A stretch of DNA of 64,000 nucleotides from Granulicella paludicola (GCF_025685545.1 NZ_JAGSYC010000025.1:620001-684000), one strand, 5' to 3'. Counted from the first letter of the stretch, positions 1 to 9,086 are shown. The notes: generated by a model from the letters alone, not told the origin. Made by a program: numbers and translations.

Positions 1-2
1 AT

Positions 3-497
3 ACCGCCATCGACGCAGCCATCGCAGCGGTGCGGCTCGGAGCGACGGAGGTCACGATGATCTATCGTCGTGGGCCTGAAAGCATGTCTGCGTTCACCTT
101 TGAGTACGAACATGCAAAGCAGGAAGGCGTTCGTTTTCTGTGGCACGTCGTACCTTCGGAGCTGATAGGTGAAGAAAGCATAACGTCGCTGCGGCTTGCA
201 CCCAACCTGGGCCCGCCCGCACACAGATCGGAAAACGCCTGCGAGGTAGCTGTGGACCTCTTGGTGCTCGCGATCGGCCAAGGTACGCACACCGAGTTCC
301 TTGATGGTGGCAAGGTGGAGCTGGAGCGAGGTCGCATTGTGGTGAGCCGCGCCACCGGACAGACTTCAAACGCGAAGTACTTTGCGGGAGGAGACTGCGC
401 GAATGGAGGTCGCGAGGTCGTCGATGCTGTCGCCGACGGCAAACGCGCAGGCATCGGGATCGCTAACTATCTGGAGGTAGCCCATGCCAACGCTTGA
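3..497 (+). CDS. preT: NAD(P)-dependent dihydropyrimidine dehydrogenase subunit PreT (C-terminal part)
   Basis: This is the C-terminal part of an FAD-dependent pyridine nucleotide oxidoreductase; the frame is open to the window edge, so the start lies outside. It resembles the small subunit of dihydropyrimidine dehydrogenase and glutamate synthase small subunit. Visible hallmarks are the end of a nucleotide-binding fold (TAIDAAIAAVRLGA), the following MIYRRGPESM segment, and the C-terminal FAD motif FAGGDCANGG followed by VVDAVADGKRAG. In this family the subunit takes electrons from NAD(P)H and passes them to PreA. Its stop overlaps the preA start by 14 bases, and preA is a dihydropyrimidine dehydrogenase, which favours PreT over GltD. 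Family assignment is firm; the symbol rests on the neighbour. Confidence 0.88.
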   Translation, partial: TAIDAAIAAVRLGATEVTMIYRRGPESMSAFTFEYEHAKQEGVRFLWHVVPSELIGEESITSLRLAPNLGPPAHRSENACEVAVDLLVLAIGQGTHTEFLDGGKVELERGRIVVSRATGQTSNAKYFAGGDCANGGREVVDAVADGKRAGIGIANYLEVAHANA

Positions 498-1947
498 GAC
501 GACCTTTGCCGGCATCAAGTGTCTGAATCCTTTCTGGCTGGCGAGCGCTCCCCCGACGAACTGCGGCGAGCAGATCATGCGGGCCTTCGATGCTGGCTGG
601 GGCGGCGCGGTGTGGAAGACGATTGGAGCGCCGGTTACGAACGTGAGTTCGCGCTACTCGTCGATTGACTGGAGCAACCAGCGAATGATGGGCTTCAATA
701 ACATCGAGCTGATCTCCGACCGGCCCACCGAGGTGAACCTTCGCGAGATTGCGGAGGTGAAGAAACGCTATCCGAAGCATGTCGTTATTGCGTCACTGAT
801 GGTGGAATCGAAGCGCGAGACATGGCATGACATTGTGCAACGCGTCGAAGATGCTGGCGCGGATGGGCTGGAGTTGAACTTCGGATGTCCGCACGGCATG
901 AGCGAGCGTGGCATGGGGTCGGCGGTGGGGCAGGTGCCTGAGTATTGCGAGGAGATCACGGGCTGGGTGAAGGAGAAAGCGCGCACGCCGGTCGTCGTGA
1001 AGCTTACGCCTAACATTTCGGACATACGTATGCCTGCGCGCGCGGCGAAGCGCGGTGGTGCCGATGCGCTCTCTGCGATCAATACGATCAACTCCATCAC
1101 GAGCATCGACCTTGAGACGCTACAGCCGCGGCCGAACGTCGATGGCAAGAGCTCGCACGGTGGCTATTGTGGACCTGCGGTAAAACCGATCGCGTTGAAC
1201 ATGGTCCAGCAGGTGATGAGCGACCCGCTGGCTGCTTTGCCGATGTCAGGGATTGGGGGCATTGGGAGCTGGCAGGACGCGGCGGAGTTCATCCTGCTGG
1301 GCTCCGGCACGGTGCAGGTGTGCACGGCTGCGATGCACTACGGCTATCGCATCGTGGAGGACATGAGTGATGGGCTGCTCGCATGGATGCGCCGCAAGGG
1401 CTACGAGACGATCGACGACTTTCGCGGGCTTTCACTGCCGAACGTGCGTGAGTGGAAGAACCTGAACCTGAACTTTCGCGTGGTCGCGGAGATCCATGCG
1501 GACAAGTGCATCGGCTGTCAGCTTTGCTACACGGCCTGCTGGGATGGAGCGCACCAGTGCATCCATCTGGACCGCGCGGACGGAGGCATGCAGACCCTAG
1601 TGAAGGGCACCGATCCGCGCTATGAGCATGGCGAGCCGAATCCGCATGGAATGCCTACGCCAGCGATGGTGCTGGCGAAGTCGGCGATGGTGATTACGAC
1701 GACGCCGATCCCGAAGCTGGATATGAGTTCTGTCGCTTCGGGCGAGGGCACTCCGCTGCACCGCGTTCCGCGTGTGGATGAGGACGAATGCGTTGGTTGC
1801 AATTTGTGCTCGCTGGTCTGCCCTGTGCCGGAGTGCATCACGATGGAGCGTCGCGATACGGGCTTGCCGCCGGAGACATGGGAGCAGCGAGTGGCGAAGC
1901 GTGAGGCGGCTGAAAGCGTGGCTGCAACAGGGAATCCGAATTTGTAG
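484..1947 (+). CDS. preA: NAD-dependent dihydropyrimidine dehydrogenase subunit PreA
   Basis: Catalytic subunit of the enzyme that reduces uracil and thymine to their 5,6-dihydro forms (first step of reductive pyrimidine degradation; the reaction is reversible). Residues 1-310 form a dihydroorotate dehydrogenase-like FMN barrel. The active-site loop LNFGCPHGM carries Cys135, which matches the catalytic cysteine of mammalian DPD. The C-terminus is a ferredoxin domain with two four-cysteine motifs, starting at about residue 342 (CIGCQLCYTAC) and 436 (CVGCNLCSLVCP). The length of 487 residues includes a somewhat long C-terminal tail. A good ribosome site (ggagg) precedes ATG 484. It overlaps preT by 14 bases and is followed 10 bases later by hydA, so one operon is likely. 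Confidence 0.95.
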   Translation: MPTLETTFAGIKCLNPFWLASAPPTNCGEQIMRAFDAGWGGAVWKTIGAPVTNVSSRYSSIDWSNQRMMGFNNIELISDRPTEVNLREIAEVKKRYPKHVVIASLMVESKRETWHDIVQRVEDAGADGLELNFGCPHGMSERGMGSAVGQVPEYCEEITGWVKEKARTPVVVKLTPNISDIRMPARAAKRGGADALSAINTINSITSIDLETLQPRPNVDGKSSHGGYCGPAVKPIALNMVQQVMSDPLAALPMSGIGGIGSWQDAAEFILLGSGTVQVCTAAMHYGYRIVEDMSDGLLAWMRRKGYETIDDFRGLSLPNVREWKNLNLNFRVVAEIHADKCIGCQLCYTACWDGAHQCIHLDRADGGMQTLVKGTDPRYEHGEPNPHGMPTPAMVLAKSAMVITTTPIPKLDMSSVASGEGTPLHRVPRVDEDECVGCNLCSLVCPVPECITMERRDTGLPPETWEQRVAKREAAESVAATGNPNL

Positions 1948-1957
1948 GAGTCGTCGC

Positions 1958-3373
1958 ATGGGAACACTTATAAAGAACGGAACGGTCGTTAGCGCGAAAG
2001 ATTCGCAGAAGCTCGATGTGTTGATCGTCGGTGAGAGGATCGCCGAGGTTGCGGCGAACATCTCTGCGGAAGGGCATGAGGTTGTCGATGCGACGGGATT
2101 GCTGGTAATGCCTGGGGGCATCGACGTGCATACGCATCTCGATATGCCGTTTGGTGGAACGACCTCTGCGGATGATTACACGACAGGCACGCAGGCAGCG
2201 GCGGTTGGTGGCACGACAACGGTGATCGATTTTGCGTTGCAAAACCAGTCGAGCACGTTGAAGGATGCGCTCGATACGTGGCTGAAGAAATCGGATAATA
2301 AGGCCTGCGTGGACTTCTCGCTGCACATGGCCGTGACGAATCTGCATGGGCCAGAGGGCGCGGAGACGCTGGCGGAGATGGACGAGATGGTTGCGGCGGG
2401 TATCTCCAGCTTCAAGTTGTTCATGGCGTATCCGAACGTGTTGATGGTGAATGACGAGCTGATGTTCCGCGTGATGCAGAAGGCTGCGGAGTTGAATGCG
2501 CTTTGTCTTATCCATGCAGAGAATGGCAGCGCGATCGATGTTGTGGTTGCGCAGATGATTGCGGAAGGGAAGACGGAGCCGCATTATCACGCGCTCTCGC
2601 GTTCGCCGAAGGCTGAAGCTGAAGCGACGCATCGCGCGATTGCTCTGGCGGATATCGCAGGGGCAGCGGTGTACATCGTGCATCTGTCGAATGAAGATGC
2701 GCTGGCAGCGTTGAAGTTTATGCAGGGGCGTGGAGCGAAGGCGCTTGCTGAGACTTGTATTCAGTACCTTGTGCTGTCGATCGAAGATCAGATGCCGGGC
2801 AAGAGCTGGGAGGAAGCGAAGTATGTCTTTACGCCGCCACTGCGCGAGAAGAAGAATCAGGAGCCGTTGTGGGAAGCTCTTGCTGATGGAGCCATGTCGG
2901 TGGTGTCGACCGATCACTGCCCGTTCCGGTTTGCGGATCAGAAGGAACTTGGGCGCGGCGACTTTCGCAAGATTCCGAATGGAGGTCCGGGTGTTGAGAA
3001 CCGGCTGCAGATCCTGTGGCACTTCGGAGTGAACGTTGGAAGGATCACGCCGGAGAGGTTCGTTGAACTTGCTGCAACGGCGCCTGCACGCATCTTCGGC
3101 ATGGAAAAGCAGAAGGGCGCGGTTGCTGTGGGCCTCGATGCAGATGTGCTGCTGTGGGACCCGACTGCGGAGTACACGATCTCTGCGAAGACGCAGAAGA
3201 TGGCCACGGACTACTCGATGTTTGAGGGCTGGAAGGTGAAGGGCAACGCCGCGAAGGTTTATTCTCGCGGTGAACTGGTGGTCGATAACGTGGCGAAGCC
3301 GGGAGAGTTTCTCGGAACGACGGGCCGCGGCAGGTTTGTGCGGCGCGAGGCGAATGCTGGAGGTATCGGTTGA
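1958..3373 (+). CDS. hydA: Dihydropyrimidinase (D-hydantoinase)
   Basis: Opens the ring of dihydrouracil or dihydrothymine to the N-carbamoyl beta-amino acid, the second step after PreTA. The protein is 471 residues, normal for this amidohydrolase family. Metal ligands are visible: His58 and His60 in GGIDVHTHLD, the lysine that is carboxylated in the family (Lys153 in SSFKLFMAYP), later histidines in LIHAENG and IVHLSNEDA, and the Asp of STDHCPF. The frame stays open further upstream inside preA, but ATG 1958 with taggag seven bases before it gives the normal N-terminus (MGTLIKNGTVV). The stop overlaps the TTG start of the transporter. Confidence 0.95.
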   Translation: MGTLIKNGTVVSAKDSQKLDVLIVGERIAEVAANISAEGHEVVDATGLLVMPGGIDVHTHLDMPFGGTTSADDYTTGTQAAAVGGTTTVIDFALQNQSSTLKDALDTWLKKSDNKACVDFSLHMAVTNLHGPEGAETLAEMDEMVAAGISSFKLFMAYPNVLMVNDELMFRVMQKAAELNALCLIHAENGSAIDVVVAQMIAEGKTEPHYHALSRSPKAEAEATHRAIALADIAGAAVYIVHLSNEDALAALKFMQGRGAKALAETCIQYLVLSIEDQMPGKSWEEAKYVFTPPLREKKNQEPLWEALADGAMSVVSTDHCPFRFADQKELGRGDFRKIPNGGPGVENRLQILWHFGVNVGRITPERFVELAATAPARIFGMEKQKGAVAVGLDADVLLWDPTAEYTISAKTQKMATDYSMFEGWKVKGNAAKVYSRGELVVDNVAKPGEFLGTTGRGRFVRREANAGGIG

Positions 3374-4827
3374 TTCTTCCGAAGCCGAATGTGGTGATGG
3401 ACAGCGATGTGATGGCGGGCGCATTCGCGCCGGACGCGCGACTATACAACGATGATCTTGCGCCGACGATGCCTTCGCAGCGCACTTGGTCGATGTATAA
3501 CTACTTCGCTCTGTGGTTCTCCATGTGCATGGAGGTCACGACGTACATGCTGGCGGCGAGCCTGATCGCGGGTGGCATGAACTGGAAGCAGGCGATCGGC
3601 ACGATCCTTCTAGGTAACTTGATTGTGCTGGTGCCGATGCTACTGAACGCTCATGCTGGTGCGAAGTATGGCATACCGTTTCCTGTGTTTGTGCGAGCGT
3701 CGTTCGGGCCGGTTGGAGCGAACATTCCTGCGATTCTGCGGGCGATTGTGGCGTGCGGCTGGTTTGGCATTCAGAGCTGGATTGGCGGGCAGGCGATTGC
3801 CGCGATGGTTGGTGTGTTGTGGCCGCACACGCTGGGAATTCCGATGGTGACGTGGGTGTGCTTCCTCGGGTTCTGGCTGTTGAATATGGCTGTGGTGTGG
3901 CGTGGCGTTGAGTCGATCCGATTTCTGCAAAGCTTCGCGGCCCCTTTCATGCTGGTGATGAGTCTTGCGCTGCTGGGCTACATGGTGCATCGCGCGGGAG
4001 GACTTGGCCCTGTCTTTTCTGCGCCGAGCAGGTTCACTTCCACTGGGAGCTTTTTGAAGTTCTTCGTGCCTTCGCTGACGGCGATGGTGGGCTATTGGGC
4101 GACGCTGAGCTTGAACATTCCTGACTTTACCCGCTATGCGAAAAATCAAGAGTCGCAGCTTGTCGGGCAGGCGCTTGGGCTTCCGCTCGGGATGGTCTTT
4201 TACTCCGCGTTGGGTATTGCGGTGACGTCCGCTTCGGCGGTGGTGTTTGGACATGCGATCTGGAATCCGGTTGAGTTGCTGGGTCGGTTCCACAATCCCT
4301 GGGTGGCGTTTCTCGGGCTTGTTGCTCTGTTGGTGTCGACCTTGAATGTAAACATCGCTGCGAATGTGGTTTCGCCTTCGAACGACATCTCGAATCTTGC
4401 ACCGCGTGTCATAAGCTTCCGCACGGCGGGGTTGATTACGGGGTTCCTCGGCTTACTGATGTGTCCGTGGTATTGGATGTCGACGTTTGGTAATTACGTG
4501 TTTGGTTGGCTTGTCGGCTATTCTGGGTTGCTCGGTCCGGTTGCGGGGATCATGGTCGTGGACTATTTTCTGATTCGAGGCACGCGGCTGGATAGCTACT
4601 CTTTGTATCGGCGGGATGGAATCTACGAGTATCGAAGGGGCTTGAATCCAGCGGCGATTGTGGCGCTGGTGACGGGTGTGTTTGTCGCGCTGGTCGGGCG
4701 GTTTGTGCCGCAGGTGGCGTTTCTGTATGACTATGCCTGGTTCGTCGGGTTCTTCCTTTCGGGAGCAATCTATTACGGGATGATGTTCAGCCAGCGCGTG
4801 CGCGCGGCAGAAGTGGATGGACTATGA
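3370..4827 (+). CDS. NCS1 family nucleobase/hydantoin:cation symporter
   Basis: Inner-membrane transporter of the nucleobase:cation symporter-1 family, about 12 membrane segments in 485 residues. The N-terminus has the family pattern (RTWSMYNYFALWFSMCMEVTTYMLAASLIAGGMNW), and the middle has SLNIPDFTRYAKNQ and NIAANVVSPSNDISNLAP, both typical of Mhp1, PucI and FurE-like carriers. Position between dihydropyrimidinase and an aminotransferase points to uptake of uracil, thymine or dihydropyrimidines; the exact substrate cannot be read from sequence. The preferred start is TTG 3370, overlapping the hydA stop, with ggagg six bases upstream; ATG 3397 is an alternative. The stop overlaps the next gene's ATG by four bases. 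Confidence 0.9.
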   Translation: MILPKPNVVMDSDVMAGAFAPDARLYNDDLAPTMPSQRTWSMYNYFALWFSMCMEVTTYMLAASLIAGGMNWKQAIGTILLGNLIVLVPMLLNAHAGAKYGIPFPVFVRASFGPVGANIPAILRAIVACGWFGIQSWIGGQAIAAMVGVLWPHTLGIPMVTWVCFLGFWLLNMAVVWRGVESIRFLQSFAAPFMLVMSLALLGYMVHRAGGLGPVFSAPSRFTSTGSFLKFFVPSLTAMVGYWATLSLNIPDFTRYAKNQESQLVGQALGLPLGMVFYSALGIAVTSASAVVFGHAIWNPVELLGRFHNPWVAFLGLVALLVSTLNVNIAANVVSPSNDISNLAPRVISFRTAGLITGFLGLLMCPWYWMSTFGNYVFGWLVGYSGLLGPVAGIMVVDYFLIRGTRLDSYSLYRRDGIYEYRRGLNPAAIVALVTGVFVALVGRFVPQVAFLYDYAWFVGFFLSGAIYYGMMFSQRVRAAEVDGL

Positions 4828-6179
4828 GTGAGCAGTTGACGACGTTGACCTCAGATGAGGTTGTGCAGATCACGAAGGACACGAACTATGGCACATGGCG
4901 GTTCCAGAAGGGTTGGAACCCGATGCACATCGTCGATGCCGAAGGTTGCTACATCACGGATGCGAACGGGAAGAAGTATCTCGACTTTTCTTCGCAGTTG
5001 ATGTGCATGAACCTCGGCCACAAGAACGCGGCGGTGATCGATGCGATCAAGAAGCAGGCAGAAGACCTCGCGTACGCGATGCCGGGATATGCGACGACTG
5101 CACGTGCGGAGTTGAGCAAGCTGCTGTTGGAGGTGCTGCCGAAGGGGCTGAACAAGTTCTTCTTTACGACATCCGGAACGGACGCGAACGAGGCGGCTTT
5201 CAAGATTGCGCGCATGTATACGGGCAAGTCGAAGGTGATCGCTCGCTACAGGAGTTACCACGGTTCAACTGCGGGTTCGATTGCTGCGACCGGTGATCCG
5301 CGACGCTGGGCGATGGAGCCCCGCGGCAAGGGCCCGGGAATTATTTTTGGGCCTGAGGTGCATTGCTACAAGTGTCCGATCAAGCATACATATCCTGAGT
5401 GCGGGATTGCGTGCGTGGATTATCTGGAGCACATGATCCGCAACGAGAGCGATGTGGCTGCGGTGCTGGTCGAGCCGATTGTGGGCACGAACGGCGTGAT
5501 CGTGCCGCCAGCGGAGTACATGCCGAAGCTGCGGAAGGTCTGCGACGAGACGGGCGTGCTGCTGATCGCCGACGAGGTGATGAGCGGCTGGGGACGCGCG
5601 GGTGAGTGGTTCGCTATGAATCTTTGGGGCGTAACGCCGGACATTCTGACGACGGCGAAGGGAATTACGAGTGCTTATGTTCCGCTGGGACTTTGTGCGA
5701 CGAGCGAGAAGATCGGCGACTTCTTTCAGGACCACTACTTCGCGCATGGGCACACGTACGAGGCGCATCCGATGACGCTGCTGCCTGCGGTGGCGACGAT
5801 CCAGGAGATGAAGCGACTTGGGCTGGTGGAGCGGGCTCGCGAGCTTGGGCCGTTTGTCGAGGCCAAACTGCAGGCGCTGAAAGCAAAGCACAAGAGTGTT
5901 GGCGACGTGCGCGGCAAAGGGCTCTTCTGGGCTGTCGATCTGGTGAAGAACCAGGCGACGAAGGAGCCGTTCAACACGTATACCGACAAGGTTTCAGGCA
6001 AGCCGCTGCTGGTGGATCAGATTGCGGGCAAGATGCTGTCGGAAGGCGTGATCATGCAGGCTTGGGTTTCGCACTTTGTGATCGCTCCGCCGCTGATCGT
6101 AGAGAAGGAAGAGATCGAGCGCGGGATCGACATGCTGGACAAGTATCTGTCGATTGCGGATGAGGCATGCGGGGGGTGA
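4824..6179 (+). CDS. Class III PLP-dependent aminotransferase (probable beta-alanine/3-aminoisobutyrate transaminase)
   Basis: A 451-residue class III (omega) aminotransferase. Visible features are the phosphate-binding TSGTDANEAAFKIAR, YRSYHGSTAGS, the PLP-contact motif LLIADEVMSGWGRAG, and the Schiff-base lysine Lys279 in TTAKGITSAYVPLG. Reductive pyrimidine degradation yields beta-alanine or 3-aminoisobutyrate, and a transaminase of this class is the expected next enzyme; the neighbouring mmsA would then take the semialdehyde. Substrate is inferred from context, and taurine- or omega-amino acid-pyruvate aminotransferases are close relatives. ATG overlaps the transporter stop (atga). No beta-ureidopropionase gene lies in this part of the window; it may be upstream of position 1. 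Confidence 0.88.
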   Translation: MSEQLTTLTSDEVVQITKDTNYGTWRFQKGWNPMHIVDAEGCYITDANGKKYLDFSSQLMCMNLGHKNAAVIDAIKKQAEDLAYAMPGYATTARAELSKLLLEVLPKGLNKFFFTTSGTDANEAAFKIARMYTGKSKVIARYRSYHGSTAGSIAATGDPRRWAMEPRGKGPGIIFGPEVHCYKCPIKHTYPECGIACVDYLEHMIRNESDVAAVLVEPIVGTNGVIVPPAEYMPKLRKVCDETGVLLIADEVMSGWGRAGEWFAMNLWGVTPDILTTAKGITSAYVPLGLCATSEKIGDFFQDHYFAHGHTYEAHPMTLLPAVATIQEMKRLGLVERARELGPFVEAKLQALKAKHKSVGDVRGKGLFWAVDLVKNQATKEPFNTYTDKVSGKPLLVDQIAGKMLSEGVIMQAWVSHFVIAPPLIVEKEEIERGIDMLDKYLSIADEACGG

Positions 6180-6362
6180 CCCCCTCCCCCATACTTCAGG
6201 TCCTAAAGTCTTGAGCAGCAGGGAGTTATGTCTGCACTAAGTTTGCACCGAGACTGCACTAAGTGCGCGCGGTACGAAGAGAGGAAGATGCGGTGTTCCT
6301 TCTCTTATTTGTCCCTTTACTTAATTTTACCAAACCACAAAGGGTAAACATGCAATTATTAT
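6180..6362. repeat. Intergenic element, copy 1 (related to 31481-31655)
   Basis: About 180 bases directly after the aminotransferase stop. It opens with a C-rich tract (ccccctcccccat), then a block around aaagtcttgagcagcaggg, and ends with ttctcttattt and agggtaaacatgcaatt. The same blocks occur in the same order at 31481-31655 after atpE. No reading frame. The middle also has a short direct repeat (tgcactaag at about 6233 and 6254). Function unknown. Confidence 0.55.
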
Positions 6363-6427
6363 CTCCTTTTGAATGATGAGGTTAGGCTTGATGGGGGCTT
6401 GACAGGATTTAGGCTTTGACAGGAAGT

Positions 6428-6470
6428 GAAAACGCTGCACCGGAGGGTCCGGTGCAGCGTTTTCTTGTCT
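6428..6470. terminator. Bidirectional Rho-independent terminator
   Basis: A perfect 17-base stem (6428-6444 with 6448-6464) around a ggg loop, flanked by an A-run on the left and a T-run on the right, so it can stop transcription from both sides. It sits between the pyrimidine operon and the convergent gene ending at 6486. Confidence 0.9.
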
Positions 6471-6485
6471 CGCGCCCTGCAGGGC

Positions 6486-6995
6486 TTAGTTCGTGGAGCC
6501 TAGTTCCGGAGCCTGGTTGACAGCCTGAAGCGGGCTGGCTGGGTTGCCTGAGGGTGTCCTGAGCCACTGCTCGACTTCGCAGGAGGCGTGGGCGGGTGTC
6601 ATATCCCACGAGGTTCCGTCGGTGAACTCGACCTTCGAGGGGTAAAGCATCCAGGCGGCGTAGTTGGTGTTCTTCCAAGGCTTGATATTCAAGTCATAGG
6701 TAGCTTGCTGGCCGATGCGAAGGTGTTTGTGGACGTCGCCGATGACCTGCACTCGATGAAGTTGCTGGCTGCTGTCGTACATAGCTGCGCCGAACTCGAT
6801 GCTCTGGATGGTGCGGTCCGAGGTATTGGCGAAGGCGAAGTCGATGCGATTGTTATGGACGGCCATGCCGGAGAAGTGCACGGCACAGGAGGGATTCTGA
6901 GCGTCCTGGAAGATGGGCTTGGGTTGAGCGGCGGATAAGCTGGACGCCGCGGAAGTCATTGCAAGTAATACCGGTAAAAGTGCTGCAGTCCTCAT
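6486..6995 (-). CDS. Hypothetical secreted protein
   Basis: Unrecognised 169-residue protein. The N-terminus MRTAALLPVLLAMTSAASSLSAAQ is a clear Sec signal peptide with a likely cut after SAA or LSA, so the mature ~145 residues should be periplasmic or secreted. Two cysteines (NPSCAVHFSG and HASCEVEQW) could form a disulfide. The chain is rich in beta-strand-like segments (IDFAFANTSDRTIQSIEFGAAMYD), as in small immunoglobulin-like folds. Start: ATG 6995 has aagggg about seven bases upstream; an in-frame ATG at 7013 is less good. It stands alone, with a strong terminator at its 3' end. Confidence 0.75.
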   Translation of the reverse strand: MRTAALLPVLLAMTSAASSLSAAQPKPIFQDAQNPSCAVHFSGMAVHNNRIDFAFANTSDRTIQSIEFGAAMYDSSQQLHRVQVIGDVHKHLRIGQQATYDLNIKPWKNTNYAAWMLYPSKVEFTDGTSWDMTPAHASCEVEQWLRTPSGNPASPLQAVNQAPELGSTN

Positions 6996-7562
6996 AGTGT
7001 TGCCCCTTTGCAAAGGTGGATACGTCAGGAGGTACTAACGTTGACCCATTCTTGCATAGGTGGAGGGGGTACGAAGGTAATGTTTCTGGATTATTTAGCG
7101 ACAGGGAGAGGCGAAGGAGGACAGGCTAGGGGGGTGGGGACGGGAAGCAGGGCAAGTAGCAGATTCCCTTTGGGAAGGGCAACGCAAAAAGGCGAAGGCA
7201 AAGGCAGATGCAGATTCCTTCGCTGCGCTGCGGAATGACAAACCAAGACAGCAAAGGCAAAGGCAAAAGCAAAGGCAAAGGCAAAGGCAAAAGCAAAGGC
7301 AAAGGCAAAGGCAAAGGCAAAAGCAAAAGCAAAAGCAGATTCCCTTCGGGAATGACAAGCCAAAGGGCAAGGGCAAGGGCAAGGGCAAGGGCGAGGGCGA
7401 GGGCGAGGGCGAGGGCGAGGGCGAGGGCGAGGGCGAGGGCGAGGGCGAGGGCAAAGGAGAGGGGGAGGGCGAGGGCAAAAGCAAAGGCAAGGTCAGCCCC
7501 TTTCGACGGAGTCCAAGGGAGCGTTCAAGGGGCTGGATAGCGATTTATGCGGGGTTTTGGGG
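6996..7562. repeat. Gene-free stretch: three hairpin repeats linked by hexamer arrays
   Basis: No gene is supported here although frames are open in several directions because of repetition. It holds three copies of the short palindrome found across the window (7158-7182, 7210-7243, 7335-7360; pattern GCAGATTCC...GGAATGACAA). Between and after them are two hexamer arrays: about 14 units of GCAAAG/GCAAAA at 7251-7334, and about 15 units of GGGCAA then GGGCGA at 7365-7454, decaying to about 7492. The hexamer resembles the flanks of the palindrome itself, as if the arrays grew from those flanks. Confidence 0.85.
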
Positions 7563-9086
7563 TTAGCCGAGGGTGGGCATCTTGGTGTCTACGCCGGTGC
7601 GGATGCCAGTGGGCCAGCGGCTGGTGACGGTCTTGATGCGGGTGTAGAAGCGGACGCCCTCGGGGCCGTGGACGGCGTGATCGCCGAAGAGGGAACGCTT
7701 CCAGCCGCCGAAGCTGTGGAAGGCCATGGGGACGGGGATGGGGACATTAATGCCTACCATGCCGGCCTGGACGCGGCGGGTGAAGTCGCGGGCGGTGTCG
7801 CCGTCGCGGGTGAAGAGGGAGGTGCCGTTGCCGAACTCGTGGTCGTTGATGAGCTGGAGGGCTGTCTCGAAGTTGCTGGCGCGGACGATGCCGAGGACGG
7901 GTCCGAAGATCTCTTCCTTGTAGATGCGCATGTCTGGCTTGACGTGGTCGAAGAGGCAGGCGCCGAGGTAGAAGCCGTTCTCAGTTGTGAGTTGTCCGTT
8001 CTCAGTTGTCAGTCTCGGGTTGCGGCCGTCGACGACGAGTTCGGCGCCTTCCTCGAGGCCGATGGCGACGTAGCTGGTGACCTTGTCGAGGTGGGCCTGG
8101 GTGACGACAGGGCCGAGGTCGGCTTCGGGAGAAGTGCCGGGGGCCCCGCTGCCGAGTTTCAGGTTGGCGATGCGGGAGGTGAGGCGCGAGATCAGGTTGT
8201 CGGCTGTCTCTGCGCCGACCGTGACCGCGATGCTGATGGCCATGCAACGTTCGCCTGCGGAGCCGTAGGCGGCACCGACGAGGGCGTCGGCGGCCTGGTC
8301 GAGGTCGGCGTCGGGCATCACGACCATGTGGTTCTTGGCGCCGCCGAGGGCCTGGATGCGTTTGCCTGCCTTCGTGCCCTGGGTATAGACGTACTCGGCG
8401 ATGGGCGTGGAGCCGACGAAGCTGACGGCGGCGATGTCGGGGTGCTGGAGGAGGGTGTCGACGGCGAGTTTGTCACCGTGGATGACGTTGAAGACGCCGT
8501 CGGGGAGGCCGGCTTCCTTGAGCATCTCGGCGATGAGGATCGCGGCGCTGGGGTCGCGTTCGCTGGGCTTGAGGATGAAGGTGTTGCCGCAGGCGATGGC
8601 GACGGGAAACATCCACATGGGAACCATGGCGGGGAAGTTGAAGGGGGTGATGCCGGCGACGACGCCGAGGGGCTGGCGCATGGACCAGGAGTCGACGCCG
8701 GTGCCGACCTGTTCGGTGAACTCGCCTTTGAGCAGCTGTGGGATGCCGGTGGCGAACTCGACGACCTCGAGGCCGCGGGTGGCTTCGCCTTTGGCGTCGG
8801 AGAAGACCTTGCCGTGTTCGCGGTTGATGAGGGTGGCGACCTCGTCGAGGCGGCGCTCGAAGATTTCGCGGAAGCGGAAGAGCACGCGGGCGCGGCGCAG
8901 AGGCGGTTGCGCAGACCAGTCGGGGAAGGCGGCTTTGGCGGAGGCGACGGCGGCGTTGACCTCGGCTGCGGAGGCTAGCGGGACCTGGGCCTGGACGGTG
9001 CCGGTGGCAGGGTGGAAGACGTCGGAGGAGTGGCCGGAGGTGCCTGCGGTGGGGGCGTTGTCGATCCAGTGGGTGAGGATGTGCAT
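7563..9086 (-). CDS. mmsA: CoA-acylating methylmalonate-semialdehyde dehydrogenase
   Basis: Oxidises (methyl)malonate semialdehyde to propionyl- or acetyl-CoA with NAD and CoA and loss of CO2. The 507-residue chain has the aldehyde dehydrogenase signatures: [35 protein letters not shown], and the nucleophile Cys281 in [14 protein letters not shown]. It fits as the last step of valine or thymine/uracil breakdown, matching the pyrimidine operon on the other strand. Start ATG 9086 has aaggag four bases before it. Odd: residues 357-371 contain a duplicated [13 protein letters not shown] segment, coded at about 7974-8012, on the loop before the FYLGACLFD strand. This looks like a short repeat that entered the gene in frame. 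Confidence 0.95.
   Translation of the reverse strand: MHILTHWIDNAPTAGTSGHSSDVFHPATGTVQAQVPLASAAEVNAAVASAKAAFPDWSAQPPLRRARVLFRFREIFERRLDEVATLINREHGKVFSDAKGEATRGLEVVEFATGIPQLLKGEFTEQVGTGVDSWSMRQPLGVVAGITPFNFPAMVPMWMFPVAIACGNTFILKPSERDPSAAILIAEMLKEAGLPDGVFNVIHGDKLAVDTLLQHPDIAAVSFVGSTPIAEYVYTQGTKAGKRIQALGGAKNHMVVMPDADLDQAADALVGAAYGSAGERCMAISIAVTVGAETADNLISRLTSRIANLKLGSGAPGTSPEADLGPVVTQAHLDKVTSYVAIGLEEGAELVVDGRNPRLTTENGQLTTENGFYLGACLFDHVKPDMRIYKEEIFGPVLGIVRASNFETALQLINDHEFGNGTSLFTRDGDTARDFTRRVQAGMVGINVPIPVPMAFHSFGGWKRSLFGDHAVHGPEGVRFYTRIKTVTSRWPTGIRTGVDTKMPTLG

Noticed and set aside
7091-7540. Open frames through the hexamer arrays (Lys-Gly, Ala-Arg or Phe-Ala repeats)
   Set aside because: They exist in several frames and both strands only because a 6-base unit keeps every frame open; no start signals or non-repeat protein.
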